Counted from the stretch's first letter, positions 38,965 through 46,997 are shown. The stretch: 64,000 nucleotides of DNA from Pseudomonas tumuqii (GCF_013184545.1 NZ_JAAOJA010000008.1:62001-126000), one strand, 5' to 3'. Translations and numbers: made by a program. The notes: generated by a model not told the origin, from the sequence alone.

Positions 38965-39627
38965 ACTCGCGCCATCGTGCAGGTGGCGACAGAACCATTC
39001 GCCGGCTAGCAATGCCACTTGCTCCAGTGCGTCCGGCTCCTCGAACAGGTGCGTAGCCCCGGGCACCACGGCCAATTGCTGCTCGCAGTGCAATTGCTGA
39101 CTGGCCTCACGGTTCAAACGCAACACCTGCGGATCCGCGCCACCAACGATTTGCAGGGTTGGGGCCGTCACCTGGGCCAGCGCTGCACCGGCCAGATCGC
39201 TGCGCCCACCACGGCTGACCACGGCATGCACCGTCTGCGGGCGCTGCGCCGCGGCGATCAGCGCCGCCGCCGCGCCCGTGCTGGCGCCGAACAGACCGAT
39301 GCGCAGGGCGCCGAGTTCGGCGTTGCCAGCAAGCCAGTCGAGCACCCCAACCAGGCGCTGGCTGAGGCGCGGGATATCGAAGCGGTACTCGGCGCTGAGG
39401 CGATCCACGCGCTCTTCTGGCGCGGTCAGCAAGTCGAACAACAGGGTCGCCAGGCCCAGCTCGTTGAAATAACGCGCCACCTGCAAGTTGCGTGGACTGA
39501 GGCGACTGCTGCCGCTGCCATGGGCAAACACCACCAGGCCGATGGCGTCATCCGGCAGCAGCAGATCGGCGGCCAACTCGGCATCGCTCACTGGCAGGCT
39601 CAAGGTTCGCGACGCTATGCTGCGCAT
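38953..39627 (-). CDS. Alpha/beta hydrolase (dienelactone-hydrolase-like)
   Basis: This 224-aa alpha/beta hydrolase has the nucleophile elbow GASTGAA (Ser near residue 116), an oxyanion HGSGSSR loop near residue 36 and a C-terminal His in ATHLFEE. It is typical of small hydrolases found beside phosphoribosyltransferase genes in stress clusters. Substrate is unknown. It lies 29 bp after the phosphoribosyltransferase gene and is presumably cotranscribed with it. Confidence 0.85.
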   Translation of the reverse strand: MRSIASRTLSLPVSDAELAADLLLPDDAIGLVVFAHGSGSSRLSPRNLQVARYFNELGLATLLFDLLTAPEERVDRLSAEYRFDIPRLSQRLVGVLDWLAGNAELGALRIGLFGASTGAAAALIAAAQRPQTVHAVVSRGGRSDLAGAALAQVTAPTLQIVGGADPQVLRLNREASQQLHCEQQLAVVPGATHLFEEPDALEQVALLAGEWFCRHLHDGASSDS

Positions 39628-39656
39628 GGGTTAGGCCTCCTCATCGCCGTAATCGC

Positions 39657-40349
39657 TCACGGCTGTTGGTCTTGCTCGTCCTGCTCGCGCTGCCAGGCCT
39701 GGCGCAACAGCGCCTGTACCTGCTGATCCGAGGTCTGGGAAAAATCCTCATACCAACGACCGATGGCGATGAACATCTCGGGGGTGAACGGGCAGATGAC
39801 TTCATCGACTTGCCAGCGCAGCAGCGCCACGCTGTCGGGCGGCGCCACCGGTACGGCGACCACGATCCGCGCGGGCGACTGCTGGCGTACCGCCTTGATC
39901 GCCGCCTGCATGGTGGCGCCAGTGGCCAGGCCATCGTCGACCAGGATCACCTGCTGGCCGTCCAGCACAGGCAGCGGACGCTCGCCGCGGTAGGCGCGGT
40001 CGCGGCGCTGCAACTCCAGGCTTTCCTGCGCGGCCACGGCGTCGACGGTGGCGCCATCGATATGCAGCGATGCCAGCACATCGCGGTTCAGCACCCGCAC
40101 GCCACCACTGGCGATGGCGCCCATGGCCAGCTCGGAATGGCCGGGCACGCCGAGCTTGCGCACCAGCATCAGGTCGAGACGCACCTGCAGCGCGCTGGCG
40201 ATCTCGTAGGCCACCGGCACACCACCGCGGGGCAAGGCCAGCACGATCACGTCGGGTCGCTGGCGATAAGCCGTCAACAAGCGCGCCAGCGCCTGACCTG
40301 CGCTGCTTCTGTCACGGATGGGGATCTGCAGAACATCGTTTCGAGTCAT
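39657..40349 (-). CDS. Phosphoribosyltransferase-family protein
   Basis: This 230-aa protein has the type I PRPP-binding motif VILVDDGLATGATM near residue 118 and an N-terminal LALPRGGVPVAYEIA segment. Proteins of this kind often lie beside, or are fused to, dienelactone-hydrolase-like proteins. The ATG at 40349 is chosen since GGAG is 7 bases upstream; an ATG at 40355 is only one base from it. A weak FNR-like site (TTGATCTCGATTAG at 40408-40421) lies upstream. Enzymatic substrate is unknown. Confidence 0.83.
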   Translation of the reverse strand: MTRNDVLQIPIRDRSSAGQALARLLTAYRQRPDVIVLALPRGGVPVAYEIASALQVRLDLMLVRKLGVPGHSELAMGAIASGGVRVLNRDVLASLHIDGATVDAVAAQESLELQRRDRAYRGERPLPVLDGQQVILVDDGLATGATMQAAIKAVRQQSPARIVVAVPVAPPDSVALLRWQVDEVICPFTPEMFIAIGRWYEDFSQTSDQQVQALLRQAWQREQDEQDQQP

Positions 40350-40464
40350 TGCCATGCTCCAGCTTGCGAGCCTGACTTAACCATGCACCAGACTTTCTGC
40401 GGTGTTTTTGATCTCGATTAGGAGTTTGCGCGATAGCGGGTCCTGGCAGGTGATAGATGGCGTC

Positions 40465-40683
40465 TCAGGAATTGAGGTGGCTGTCGATCAACTCGCTGAG
40501 GGCCTGGTTGATCGCCGTCGAGTTGATCGTCAATAACTGCAGTTGCGCTTGCACGCCCTGCGCCACCTCTGTCGAGCCACGCTGCTCGATCCACTTGGCC
40601 AACTGCCAGACGGCTTCTCCCAGTGCTACCTGGTTCTGATGCAGACGAGCCAGGGTCGCGGCCGTGAGTTGTTTGTGGTGCAT
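40465..40683 (-). CDS. Small helical hypothetical protein (72 aa)
   Basis: The coding stretch begins at an ATG at 40683 preceded by AGGAACT and encodes 72 residues. They are predicted to be mostly alpha-helical and rich in Gln, Leu and Ala, with no signal peptide or cysteine. A longer in-frame extension to 40884 has no ribosome site and looks non-coding. I do not recognise the family. It lies between the phosphoribosyltransferase gene and the divergent iron operon. A role as a small coiled-coil stress protein is only a guess. Confidence 0.55.
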   Translation of the reverse strand: MHHKQLTAATLARLHQNQVALGEAVWQLAKWIEQRGSTEVAQGVQAQLQLLTINSTAINQALSELIDSHLNS

Positions 40684-40908
40684 ATCCAGTTCCTGTTTCG
40701 ATGGCGCCCATCCATGCGCGATCCAGGTTTGACAGCTGCGCAGGCCAGGCCTGCCAGGAGCAAGCTGCAGGCTTGGATCCGCGGTGAAGAGACGGCCGGT
40801 TTGACAGGCCGCCAGGGTCCAGCAACTGCCGGCCAATCGCCATACCTCTTCGTTGGTAGTGCGCACAACGCTGATCTGGCTCAATTATTTCGCCAACCAA
40901 ACCGAATC

Positions 40909-40922
40909 TTGATGCAAATCAT
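40909..40922 (+). promoter_or_regulatory. Overlapping FNR-like and Fur-like site (iron operon)
   Basis: TTGATGCAAATCAT has one mismatch to the Anr box, with its centre 73 bp before the P19 gene. The overlapping AAATCATTATTG (40916-40927) matches the right half of the Fur box. Dual iron and oxygen control is plausible, but this is inference. Confidence 0.5.
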
Positions 40923-40988
40923 TATTGTTTAAGTCGTAATTCCCTAAGCTAGCTCCCAATCCAAGCCAACGCTCAGAGGAAATCGTCG

Positions 40989-41522
40989 ATGCGCGCACAA
41001 CTGCCCTTTTCACTCGCCCTACTGCTGGTCGCCACATTCACCCAGGCCAAGGAATACCCGATTGGCGAACCCCAGCAATGCGGCGGCCTGGAAGTCGGTG
41101 CCGTGTACCTGCAACCGATCGAGATGGACCCGCCGGGCATGATGCGCCCCGCCGCCGACTCCGATGTGCACCTGGAAGCCGACATCAGCGCGCTGGAAAA
41201 CAACCCCAACGGCTTCCAGGAAGGCAGCTTCGTGCCCTACCTGAACATCGCCTTCGTGCTGCGCAAGGAAGGCAGCGACGAGGAACTCAAGGGCGATTTC
41301 CACGCCATGGTCGCCAACGACGGCCCGCACTACGGCGACAACCTCAAGCTGATGGGCCCGGGCAAGTACCATCTGACCTACAGCATCCTGCCACCCGCCG
41401 GTGGCCACGCCATGTTCGGCCGCCATACCGACAAGGAAACCGGCGTCGCCCCCTGGTTCGAGCGCTGCGACCTCAGCTACGAATTCACCTACGCCGGCAT
41501 CGGCAAGAAAGGCGGTTACTGA
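40989..41522 (+). CDS. ftrA: P19/FtrA-type periplasmic iron-binding protein
   Basis: This 177-aa protein has a cleavable signal peptide (about residues 1-20) and the P19/Tp34 fold. The conserved stretch GAVYLQPIEMDPPGM and His/Met residues (H in DVHLEAD, H in GDFHAMV, GGHAMFGRH) bind Cu and Fe. It delivers ferrous iron at the periplasmic face to the FTR1 permease. It is the first of four genes in the order P19, cupredoxin, FTR1, ferredoxin, which matches FtrABCD systems. AGGAAA precedes the ATG. Confidence 0.9.
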   Translation: MRAQLPFSLALLLVATFTQAKEYPIGEPQQCGGLEVGAVYLQPIEMDPPGMMRPAADSDVHLEADISALENNPNGFQEGSFVPYLNIAFVLRKEGSDEELKGDFHAMVANDGPHYGDNLKLMGPGKYHLTYSILPPAGGHAMFGRHTDKETGVAPWFERCDLSYEFTYAGIGKKGGY

Positions 41523-41568
41523 TCGCAACGGGCGCGGCCTGCCAGGCCGCGCCGCTTTGGAGTTCTCT

Positions 41569-41895
41569 ATGTCACGCGTCCTGTTCGCCCTGCTGCTGGC
41601 AACCTTTGGTTCGCCTGGTTACGCGGCCGGCTTGCCGACCTATGAGCTGGTGATCCGCGACGGTCACTTCACCCCGCCGCTGCTCGAAGTAGCGGCGGGT
41701 CAACGTTTCAAGATCGTCCTGCATAACCAGGGACAAGGCCCGGCGGAATTCGAAAGCACGCCCTTGCGGGTGGAGAAGGTGATGTCGCCCGGGGTCACCT
41801 CGTTCGTGGTGATTCATCCGCTGCGGCCCGGTCATTACCCGTTCTTCGACGAGTTCCACCTCGAATTGCCCGAGGGCGGCATCGTCGCCAAATGA
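41569..41895 (+). CDS. ftrB: Cupredoxin-domain protein, FtrB-like
   Basis: This 108-aa protein has an N-terminal signal peptide and a small cupredoxin-like beta sandwich, with a family HFTPP motif near residue 33. It is probably the periplasmic copper/iron oxidation partner in FTR1 uptake. The ATG at 41569 has GGAG 6 bases upstream. It is 46 bp after the P19 gene and 23 bp before FTR1. Confidence 0.83.
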   Translation: MSRVLFALLLATFGSPGYAAGLPTYELVIRDGHFTPPLLEVAAGQRFKIVLHNQGQGPAEFESTPLRVEKVMSPGVTSFVVIHPLRPGHYPFFDEFHLELPEGGIVAK

Positions 41896-41918
41896 AGCTG
41901 TTACAACCGGAGCCTTGA

Positions 41919-42773
41919 ATGAATCAGTCGTTGTTTATCGTCTGGCGGGAAAGCGTCGAGGCGTTGCTGGTGATCGGCATCCTGCATGCCTGGATCAGCC
42001 AGCAGGCTGAGCGCGGCCGCGCCATGACTTTCCTCTGGGGCGGCGTGGCGCTGGGTCTGGTGTTGTCCGGGGCGTTGGCGCTGGTCATTCTGTTCGCCGG
42101 CGAATGGCTGGCGGGCGCGGCCGGCGAGTGGTTCCAGGCGGCGTTGGTACTGCTGGCCAGTGTGCTGATCCTGCAGATGGTCGGCTGGATGCGCCGGCAC
42201 GGCCGCACTTTCAAGCGAGATCTGCAACAGGCGGCCGACACCCATCTGCAGCGCAATGGCGGCCTCGGCCTGCTGCTTCTGGCGATGCTCGCGGTGGGCC
42301 GCGAAGGCAGCGAAACCGTGGTCTTCCTTTATGGCCTGGGCGTGCACAAACAAGGCGCCGCGCTCTGGCAGTTCGCCCTCGGCGGTGCGGCGGGTTTCGC
42401 CCTGGCGTTGCTCACCTTCATGCTGCTGCAGGCCGGCAGCCGGCTGGTGTCCTGGCGGCATTTCTTCGTGTTCAGCGAGATAGTGCTGCTGTTGCTCGGC
42501 GCCTCGATGTTGATCGCCGGGCTCGACCGCATCAGCGGCCAGTTGATGGCCCTGGAACTGCCCGAGCAGGTCTACGGCTGGTTCGGCGACGCGCTCTGGG
42601 ACACCTCGGCCGGTCTGGATGATGCCTCGGGGCTGGGGTCGGTGCTGGCCAACTTCGCCGGTTACCGCGCCATGCCCTCCCTGGCCACGGTCGCCGTCCT
42701 CGCCGGTTACTGGCTCGTGGTCGCGCTCTGGTTGCGGCGCAGTTCGCCCGCCGTGTCGCCATGCGCCAGCTGA
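41919..42773 (+). CDS. ftrC: FTR1-family iron permease
   Basis: This 284-aa inner-membrane permease has about seven transmembrane segments and two REXXE iron motifs, RESVE at residues 10-14 and REGSE near residue 128, which define the FTR1/EfeU family. It imports iron with its periplasmic partners. It overlaps the next gene by 13 bp. No EfeB-type peroxidase is present, so this is the P19/Ftr form. Confidence 0.92.
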   Translation: MNQSLFIVWRESVEALLVIGILHAWISQQAERGRAMTFLWGGVALGLVLSGALALVILFAGEWLAGAAGEWFQAALVLLASVLILQMVGWMRRHGRTFKRDLQQAADTHLQRNGGLGLLLLAMLAVGREGSETVVFLYGLGVHKQGAALWQFALGGAAGFALALLTFMLLQAGSRLVSWRHFFVFSEIVLLLLGASMLIAGLDRISGQLMALELPEQVYGWFGDALWDTSAGLDDASGLGSVLANFAGYRAMPSLATVAVLAGYWLVVALWLRRSSPAVSPCAS

Positions 42774-44134
42774 ACGCCCTGCTCGGCGGGCTGGGCGATG
42801 CGCTGCGCCGGCATGCGCGGCTGATACGCGGCCTGCAATGGGCGGTGGTGGCCTTCTATGGCCTGTTGCTGGTGCTGCCGGCGCTGCTGCCGTTGCCGCC
42901 CAGCCAGGCGCGCATGCTCGACAACCTGACGCTGCTCGCCCAGTTCATTTTCTGGGGTGTCTGGTGGCCGTTCGTGCTGCTGTCGATCGTGCTGTTCGGC
43001 CGGCTCTGGTGCGGGGTGCTCTGTCCCGAAGGCTCGCTCAGCGAGTGGATCAGCTGGCGCGGCCTGGGTCGCGGTACGCCGCGCTGGATCCGTTGGGGCG
43101 GCTGGCCGACCCTGGCGTTTATCCTCACCACTGTTTATGGCCAGCTGATCAGCGTCTACGACTACGCCCAGGCGGCCCTGCTGATTCTCGGCGGCTCGAC
43201 CCTGGCGGCGATGCTGGTGGGCTTTCTCTATGGCCGTGGCAAGCGCATCTGGTGCCGCTACCTGTGCCCGGTCAGCGGCGTGTTCGCCCTGCTCGCCCGC
43301 CTGGCGCCCATGCACTACCAGGTCGACGAACAGCGCTGGTTGGACAATCCGCCGCCGCGCCAGCCGCCGCCCAACTGCGCGCCGCTGCTGGATATCCGCC
43401 GCATGCAGGGCGCCGCCGACTGCCACGCCTGCGGACGCTGCAGCGGGCAACGCGGTGCGGTGAAGTTGAGCGCGCGCTCGCCGAACGCCGAGGTGTTGAT
43501 CGTCGGCCCGCAGCATGCCAGCCATTGGGACAGCCGCCTGTTGCTGTTCGGCGTGATCGGCCTGGCCATGGGCGCCTTTCAATGGACGGTCAGCCCCTGG
43601 TTCGTCAGCCTGAAGCAGGCGGCGGCGACCTGGCTGGTCGAGCACGACAGCTACTGGCTGCTGCAGGCCGATGCGCCCTGGTGGCTGCTGACCCACTACC
43701 CGCAGGCCAACGACCTGTTCAGCTGGCTCGATGGCCTGCTGATCCTGTTTTACCTGGCGGCCAGTATGCTGTTGCTCGGCGGCGGTCTGTGGCTGTTGCT
43801 GCGGGCCGCGGCCTTGCTCGTGTCGCGCACCGGCAATGGCTTCGAGCACCTGGCGTTGAGCCTGATCCCGCTCGGCGCCAGCGGCCTGTTTCTCGGCCTC
43901 AGCGCCACCACCGTCAAGCTCTTGCGTTACGAGGGCCTGGCCCTGACCTGGGTGCAACCGGCCCGCGCTAGCCTGCTCGCGGCCGCCATAGTCTGGAGCC
44001 TGTGGCTGGGCTGGCAGGTGCTGGGGCGACATGGCGCGCGCGGACTCAATCGGCTCGCGGCCTTCTGCTGCCTGGCGCTGGGCTCGGCCGGGGTCGGCTA
44101 TGGCTGGTGGTTGCAGTTCTGGGGCTGGAGTTGA
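42761..44134 (+). CDS. ftrD: Membrane polyferredoxin FtrD-like (4Fe-4S binding)
   Basis: This 457-aa multi-pass membrane protein has NapH/NosR-like cysteine motifs: CGVLCPEG near residue 83, CRYLCPVSG near residue 165 and CHACGRC near residue 221. Further membrane spans follow. It is the last gene of the iron operon and probably supplies reducing power to the FTR1 system, as FtrD does. The 13-bp overlap with ftrC indicates coupling. The NosR/NapH resemblance makes a quinol-linked route plausible. Confidence 0.85.
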   Translation: MRQLNALLGGLGDALRRHARLIRGLQWAVVAFYGLLLVLPALLPLPPSQARMLDNLTLLAQFIFWGVWWPFVLLSIVLFGRLWCGVLCPEGSLSEWISWRGLGRGTPRWIRWGGWPTLAFILTTVYGQLISVYDYAQAALLILGGSTLAAMLVGFLYGRGKRIWCRYLCPVSGVFALLARLAPMHYQVDEQRWLDNPPPRQPPPNCAPLLDIRRMQGAADCHACGRCSGQRGAVKLSARSPNAEVLIVGPQHASHWDSRLLLFGVIGLAMGAFQWTVSPWFVSLKQAAATWLVEHDSYWLLQADAPWWLLTHYPQANDLFSWLDGLLILFYLAASMLLLGGGLWLLLRAAALLVSRTGNGFEHLALSLIPLGASGLFLGLSATTVKLLRYEGLALTWVQPARASLLAAAIVWSLWLGWQVLGRHGARGLNRLAAFCCLALGSAGVGYGWWLQFWGWS

Positions 44135-44187
44135 GTCTTGTCGACAGACGCTGAACCTACCCACCTCGTTCCCCGTCGCGCCCGGAC

Positions 44188-44201
44188 TTGTTTGAAATCA
44201 A
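44188..44201 (+). promoter_or_regulatory. Anr/FNR-type box (dnr-like gene at 44271)
   Basis: TTGTTTGAAATCAA has one mismatch. Its centre is 76 bp before the ATG at 44271. Confidence 0.6.
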
Positions 44202-44270
44202 GGAAGCCCCGGCTATCGACCTTCTAGCATGCAATCCCGAGCAATCCCGAGCTGAGCAGTGGGAGAAACC

Positions 44271-44948
44271 ATGCTGACCGAACCATCACTTGTCGCGCAG
44301 TTGCGCCGTCATCACCTGTTCAGCCGGCTACCGGAGGCGGCGCTGCAGGAGGTGTGCGCCTCGGCCAACCTCAAACGCCTGGCTGCCGGCGCCTCGCTGT
44401 TCCACCAGGGCGACAAGGCCGATCGCTTCTATTTCGTCTTCAGCGGCCAGGTGAAGCTGCATCGGGTGGTCTGTGACGGTCAGGAAAAACTGGTGGAAAT
44501 CATCCGCGCCGGCGAATCCTTTGCCGAGGCGCTGCTGTTCACCGGCGTGCCACAGTACCCGGTCAGCGCCACCGCGCTGAAAACCTGCCAGATGGCCAGC
44601 CTGCACGGCTCACAGTACCGCCGCCTGCTGGAAGAACACCCGAGCATCTGCCTGGATATTCTCGCCACCCTGAGCATTCGCCTGCACCAGCGCCTGAACG
44701 AAATCGACACCCTGACCCTGGCCAACGCCTGCCACCGGGTCAGGCGCTTTCTGGCCCAGGCCCACGAAGAAGGCAACGGGGTGATCATGCTCGATGTGCC
44801 GAAACGGCTGATTGCCTCGAAGCTGGGCATCCAGCCGGAAACCTTCTCGCGCATCCTCCATCGCCTGATCGACTCGGGCGTGATTGCCGTACAGCGCCGG
44901 CGCATCGAGATCATCGACCTGCAAGGGCTGAGCAACTACGACGACTAG
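44271..44948 (+). CDS. Dnr-like Crp/Fnr regulator (paralogue lacking Fe-S cysteines)
   Basis: This 225-aa Crp/Fnr protein lacks the four-cysteine cluster and so belongs to the DNR/NNR group of NO-responsive regulators rather than FNR. The recognition helix reads QPETFSRILHRL, as in DNR. It is clearly less like P. aeruginosa DNR than the protein at 45985. P. stutzeri carries several Dnr paralogues (DnrD, DnrE, DnrS), and this fits one of the accessory ones; which one cannot be told. The ATG at 44271 has GGGAGAAACC upstream; the ATG is preferred over a GTG at 44259. Confidence 0.87.
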   Translation: MLTEPSLVAQLRRHHLFSRLPEAALQEVCASANLKRLAAGASLFHQGDKADRFYFVFSGQVKLHRVVCDGQEKLVEIIRAGESFAEALLFTGVPQYPVSATALKTCQMASLHGSQYRRLLEEHPSICLDILATLSIRLHQRLNEIDTLTLANACHRVRRFLAQAHEEGNGVIMLDVPKRLIASKLGIQPETFSRILHRLIDSGVIAVQRRRIEIIDLQGLSNYDD

Positions 44949-44958
44949 CCGTGCAGAA

Positions 44959-44972
44959 TTGACTGTAATCAA
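44959..44972 (+). promoter_or_regulatory. Anr/FNR-type box (DGC-protein gene)
   Basis: TTGACTGTAATCAA has one mismatch. Its centre is 67 bp before the ATG at 45033, and a -41.5 start site near 45007 is implied. Confidence 0.65.
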
Positions 44973-45032
44973 CGTCAGCCGCTGTGCGCTGGTCAAACTG
45001 GACGACCTCTTGACGTTTTAAGGGTGCATGCA

Positions 45033-45476
45033 ATGTCCAATACCACCCAGCCCCTGGTCTACTCCTGCTCAGGCTGCTCCAACGTGGCGCAACTGGCCAA
45101 TACCCTCGCCGTGCGCCTGGATCGTGCCGGCCTGGCGGAAATGTCCTGCATCGCCGGGGTCGGCGGCCATGTCCAGGCGCTGGTGAGCAAGGCCCGCTCC
45201 GGGCGGCCGATCCTTGCCATCGACGGCTGCCCCCTGCATTGCGCCAGCGCCTGTCTGGCCCAGCATGGCGTCAGCGCCGACGTGCACATCACCCTCAGCA
45301 GCTATGGCCTGCGCAAACGCTACCGGGAAGATTGCAGCGCGGCAGAGGCCGACGCGTTGTTCGCGGACATGGCCCGCATCATCGCCAGCGATCTCGGCCA
45401 GCCTGGTCGGGCGCAAGCCGGACTTGTCTCGCGCCAGCCGCCGAGTCAGGCCACGGGCGCGCAAGCGGCGGATTGA
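45033..45476 (+). CDS. Putative zinc-binding DGC-domain protein
   Basis: This 147-aa protein has CSGCSN near residue 12, a cysteine near 39 and the hallmark DGCPLHCASACL near residue 67. These define the DGC family of putative zinc-binding proteins that often lie in denitrification clusters. Function is unknown. The start is either ATG at 45033 or an ATG three codons earlier; both follow TAAGGG. It stands between the two dnr-type genes and has its own FNR-like box, so it is probably expressed under low oxygen or NO. Confidence 0.8.
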   Translation: MSNTTQPLVYSCSGCSNVAQLANTLAVRLDRAGLAEMSCIAGVGGHVQALVSKARSGRPILAIDGCPLHCASACLAQHGVSADVHITLSSYGLRKRYREDCSAAEADALFADMARIIASDLGQPGRAQAGLVSRQPPSQATGAQAAD

Positions 45477-45507
45477 GGGTTACGCCCGCAGTATCATGGT
45501 CATAGAG

Positions 45508-45558
45508 ACCCTAAGGGTATTTATAACCCTGAACGGGTGCAGTCATATTCACCATGAC
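45508..45558 (+). promoter_or_regulatory. Inverted-repeat cluster, candidate enhancer for sigma-54 promoter
   Basis: ACCCTAAGGGT (45508-45518) is followed by ACCCTGAACGGGT (45526-45538) and GTCATATTCACCATGAC (45542-45558). All lie 37-115 bp upstream of the -24 element, where bacterial enhancer-binding proteins act. NorR sites are GT-N7-AC-like and the last repeat is roughly compatible. Confidence 0.45.
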
Positions 45559-45594
45559 AGCCGATTAAAACCTTTAAATTCAATGAATTGCAGA

Positions 45595-45610
45595 TGGCAC
45601 GCGGCTTGCT
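45595..45610 (+). promoter_or_regulatory. Consensus sigma-54 (RpoN) -24/-12 promoter
   Basis: TGGCAC-GCGGC-TTGCT matches TGGCAC-N5-TTGCW at every defined base with the required spacing. The predicted start is near 45621. A perfect palindrome GGATAGCTATCC (45624-45635) overlaps the start of the transcript. The next gene begins at 45680. Confidence 0.75.
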
Positions 45611-45679
45611 CAAGGATAAATACGGATAGCTATCCATAACCGCGACACGCGTTGCATGACCGCCATGCAGGGAGTCTCC

Positions 45680-45844
45680 ATGAAAAAAATTCTGCAACCA
45701 CTGGCCTGGTATCTGGTCCTGACCTCGGTACTGGCCCTGGCCAGTGGCGTCGCCCTGAGTTTCGCCACCGACGTGGCGTTGGCCGCCAGCGCCGATCACC
45801 AGCACGGCGCCAGCGCGCACCTGGCTGCGCCCGTGCAGCATTGA
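45680..45844 (+). CDS. Small secreted/membrane peptide (54 aa), unknown
   Basis: The ATG at 45680 is preceded by GGGAG. The 54-aa product has a basic N-terminus, a hydrophobic segment (about residues 8-35) that reads as a signal peptide or single membrane span, and a His/Ala-rich tail with DHQHGASAH that could bind metal. I do not recognise the family. It is the first gene behind the sigma-54 promoter and lies 140 bp before dnr, with no box or terminator seen between them. It may be a leader gene of a dnr transcript or an independent envelope peptide. Confidence 0.65.
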   Translation: MKKILQPLAWYLVLTSVLALASGVALSFATDVALAASADHQHGASAHLAAPVQH

Positions 45845-45984
45845 GTTGCAACAGCCCGCCATCTAGGCTGTCTGATAGAACATTCGTTGACCACACAAGA
45901 CCGAGTCGTCAGCCCGTCATGCACAGGGCCGGATTCCAGGCCGCTCAGGGTCGATCTTCACGCCAAACAATCAGGATGTCTTCT

Positions 45985-46668
45985 ATGGTGCTTCATCGCG
46001 TTCATCACCAGATTCTCCGCAGTCACCATTTGTTCGAGCCGTTGAACGAAGAGCAGATGGATGAGCTGATGAGCACCAGCCAGCTGCTCAGCATCGACAA
46101 GGGCGAGCCCTTGTTCCGCCAGGGCGAGCCGGCCCATTCGTTCTATTTCGTCATCGCCGGCGCGGTGAAGATCTACCGCCTGACCCCGGACGGGCAGGAG
46201 AAGGTGTTCGAGGTCATCGGCAATCGGCAGACCTTCGCCGAAGCCATGATGCTGATGGACACACCCAATTACGTCGCCTCGGCCGAGGCGGTGTGCCCTA
46301 CCCAGCTCTACCGCATCGCCAACAGCACCTACATGCGCCTGCTGCAGAGCAATACTCGGCTGACCTTCGCCCTGCTCGGCAAGCTCTGCGTGCGCCTGCA
46401 CCAGCGGGTCAACGAGATCGAAACGCTGTCGCTGAAAAACGCCACCCACCGCGTGGTGCGCTACCTGATCACCCAGCTCGCGCGCCAGCCGGACGCGGGC
46501 AACAGTTTCGAACTGCCGATGGCCAAGCAGCTGATCGCCGGGCACCTGTCGATCCAGCCGGAGACCTTCTCACGGATCATGCGCCGCCTGATCGACGAGG
46601 AAATCATCACCCAGGAAGGCCGCCAGATCGTTATTCTCGACCGCCTGCGCCTGGAGCAGTTCGAGTGA
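45985..46668 (+). CDS. dnr: Dnr, NO-responsive Crp/Fnr denitrification regulator
   Basis: This 227-aa protein matches P. aeruginosa DNR closely along its length, including HHLFEPL, FRQGEPAH, KIYRLTPDGQEK, FAEAMM, MDTPNYVA and the recognition helix QPETFSRIMRRL. DNR binds haem and NO and activates nir, nor and nos promoters at FNR-type boxes. The start ATG at 45985 has AGGA at 8 bases; ATG 45976 is an alternative. DnrP follows after 30 bp. No FNR box precedes it, so transcription may come from the sigma-54 promoter 375 bp upstream. Confidence 0.93.
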   Translation: MVLHRVHHQILRSHHLFEPLNEEQMDELMSTSQLLSIDKGEPLFRQGEPAHSFYFVIAGAVKIYRLTPDGQEKVFEVIGNRQTFAEAMMLMDTPNYVASAEAVCPTQLYRIANSTYMRLLQSNTRLTFALLGKLCVRLHQRVNEIETLSLKNATHRVVRYLITQLARQPDAGNSFELPMAKQLIAGHLSIQPETFSRIMRRLIDEEIITQEGRQIVILDRLRLEQFE

Positions 46669-46698
46669 AATGCCGGTCTTCGCCAATGAGCGCTCGCC

Positions 46699-46890
46699 AT
46701 GCCTAAATGCCTGTATTGCCAACGCGACAATCCACCCCAGGAAGCCGAGTGCCGCCACTGCGGCATGCCCCTGCCGGCACTGGCCGACGGCGCCAGCGAA
46801 CGGCGGCAACGGCGGTTTATGTGGTTCTGCATCGGCCTGACCGTGTTCTGCGCGGTGATGATCGTCTGGTTGCCGCGCAGTATCGCCTGA
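46699..46890 (+). CDS. dnrP: DnrP-like zinc-ribbon membrane protein
   Basis: This 63-aa protein has an N-terminal zinc ribbon (CLYCQRD and CRHCGMP) and a C-terminal transmembrane helix near residues 40-58. It matches the DnrP protein encoded after dnr in Pseudomonas. Function is unknown. It lies 30 bp after dnr on the same strand and is probably cotranscribed. Confidence 0.82.
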   Translation: MPKCLYCQRDNPPQEAECRHCGMPLPALADGASERRQRRFMWFCIGLTVFCAVMIVWLPRSIA

Positions 46891-46966
46891 GCAGCCCTCC
46901 CCCCAAGATCCTCTGCTGACAATCGGCGCGCACGGCGCACCCTACCCATCCTCCACCACACCCGTA

Positions 46967-46997
46967 GTGCGCGCGGGGCCGCCTAGGCCGCGCGCAC
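46967..46997. repeat. GC-rich palindrome between dnrP and norD
   Basis: Perfect 10-bp arms (GTGCGCGCGG at 46967-46976 and CCGCGCGCAC at 46988-46997) form a hairpin in the convergent gap. It lacks a T run; it may still act as a bidirectional stop or be a repeat remnant. Confidence 0.55.

Noticed and set aside
40871..40884. CTGATCTGGCTCAA as an FNR box for the small helical gene
   Set aside because: Two mismatches and nearly 200 bp from the start codon.
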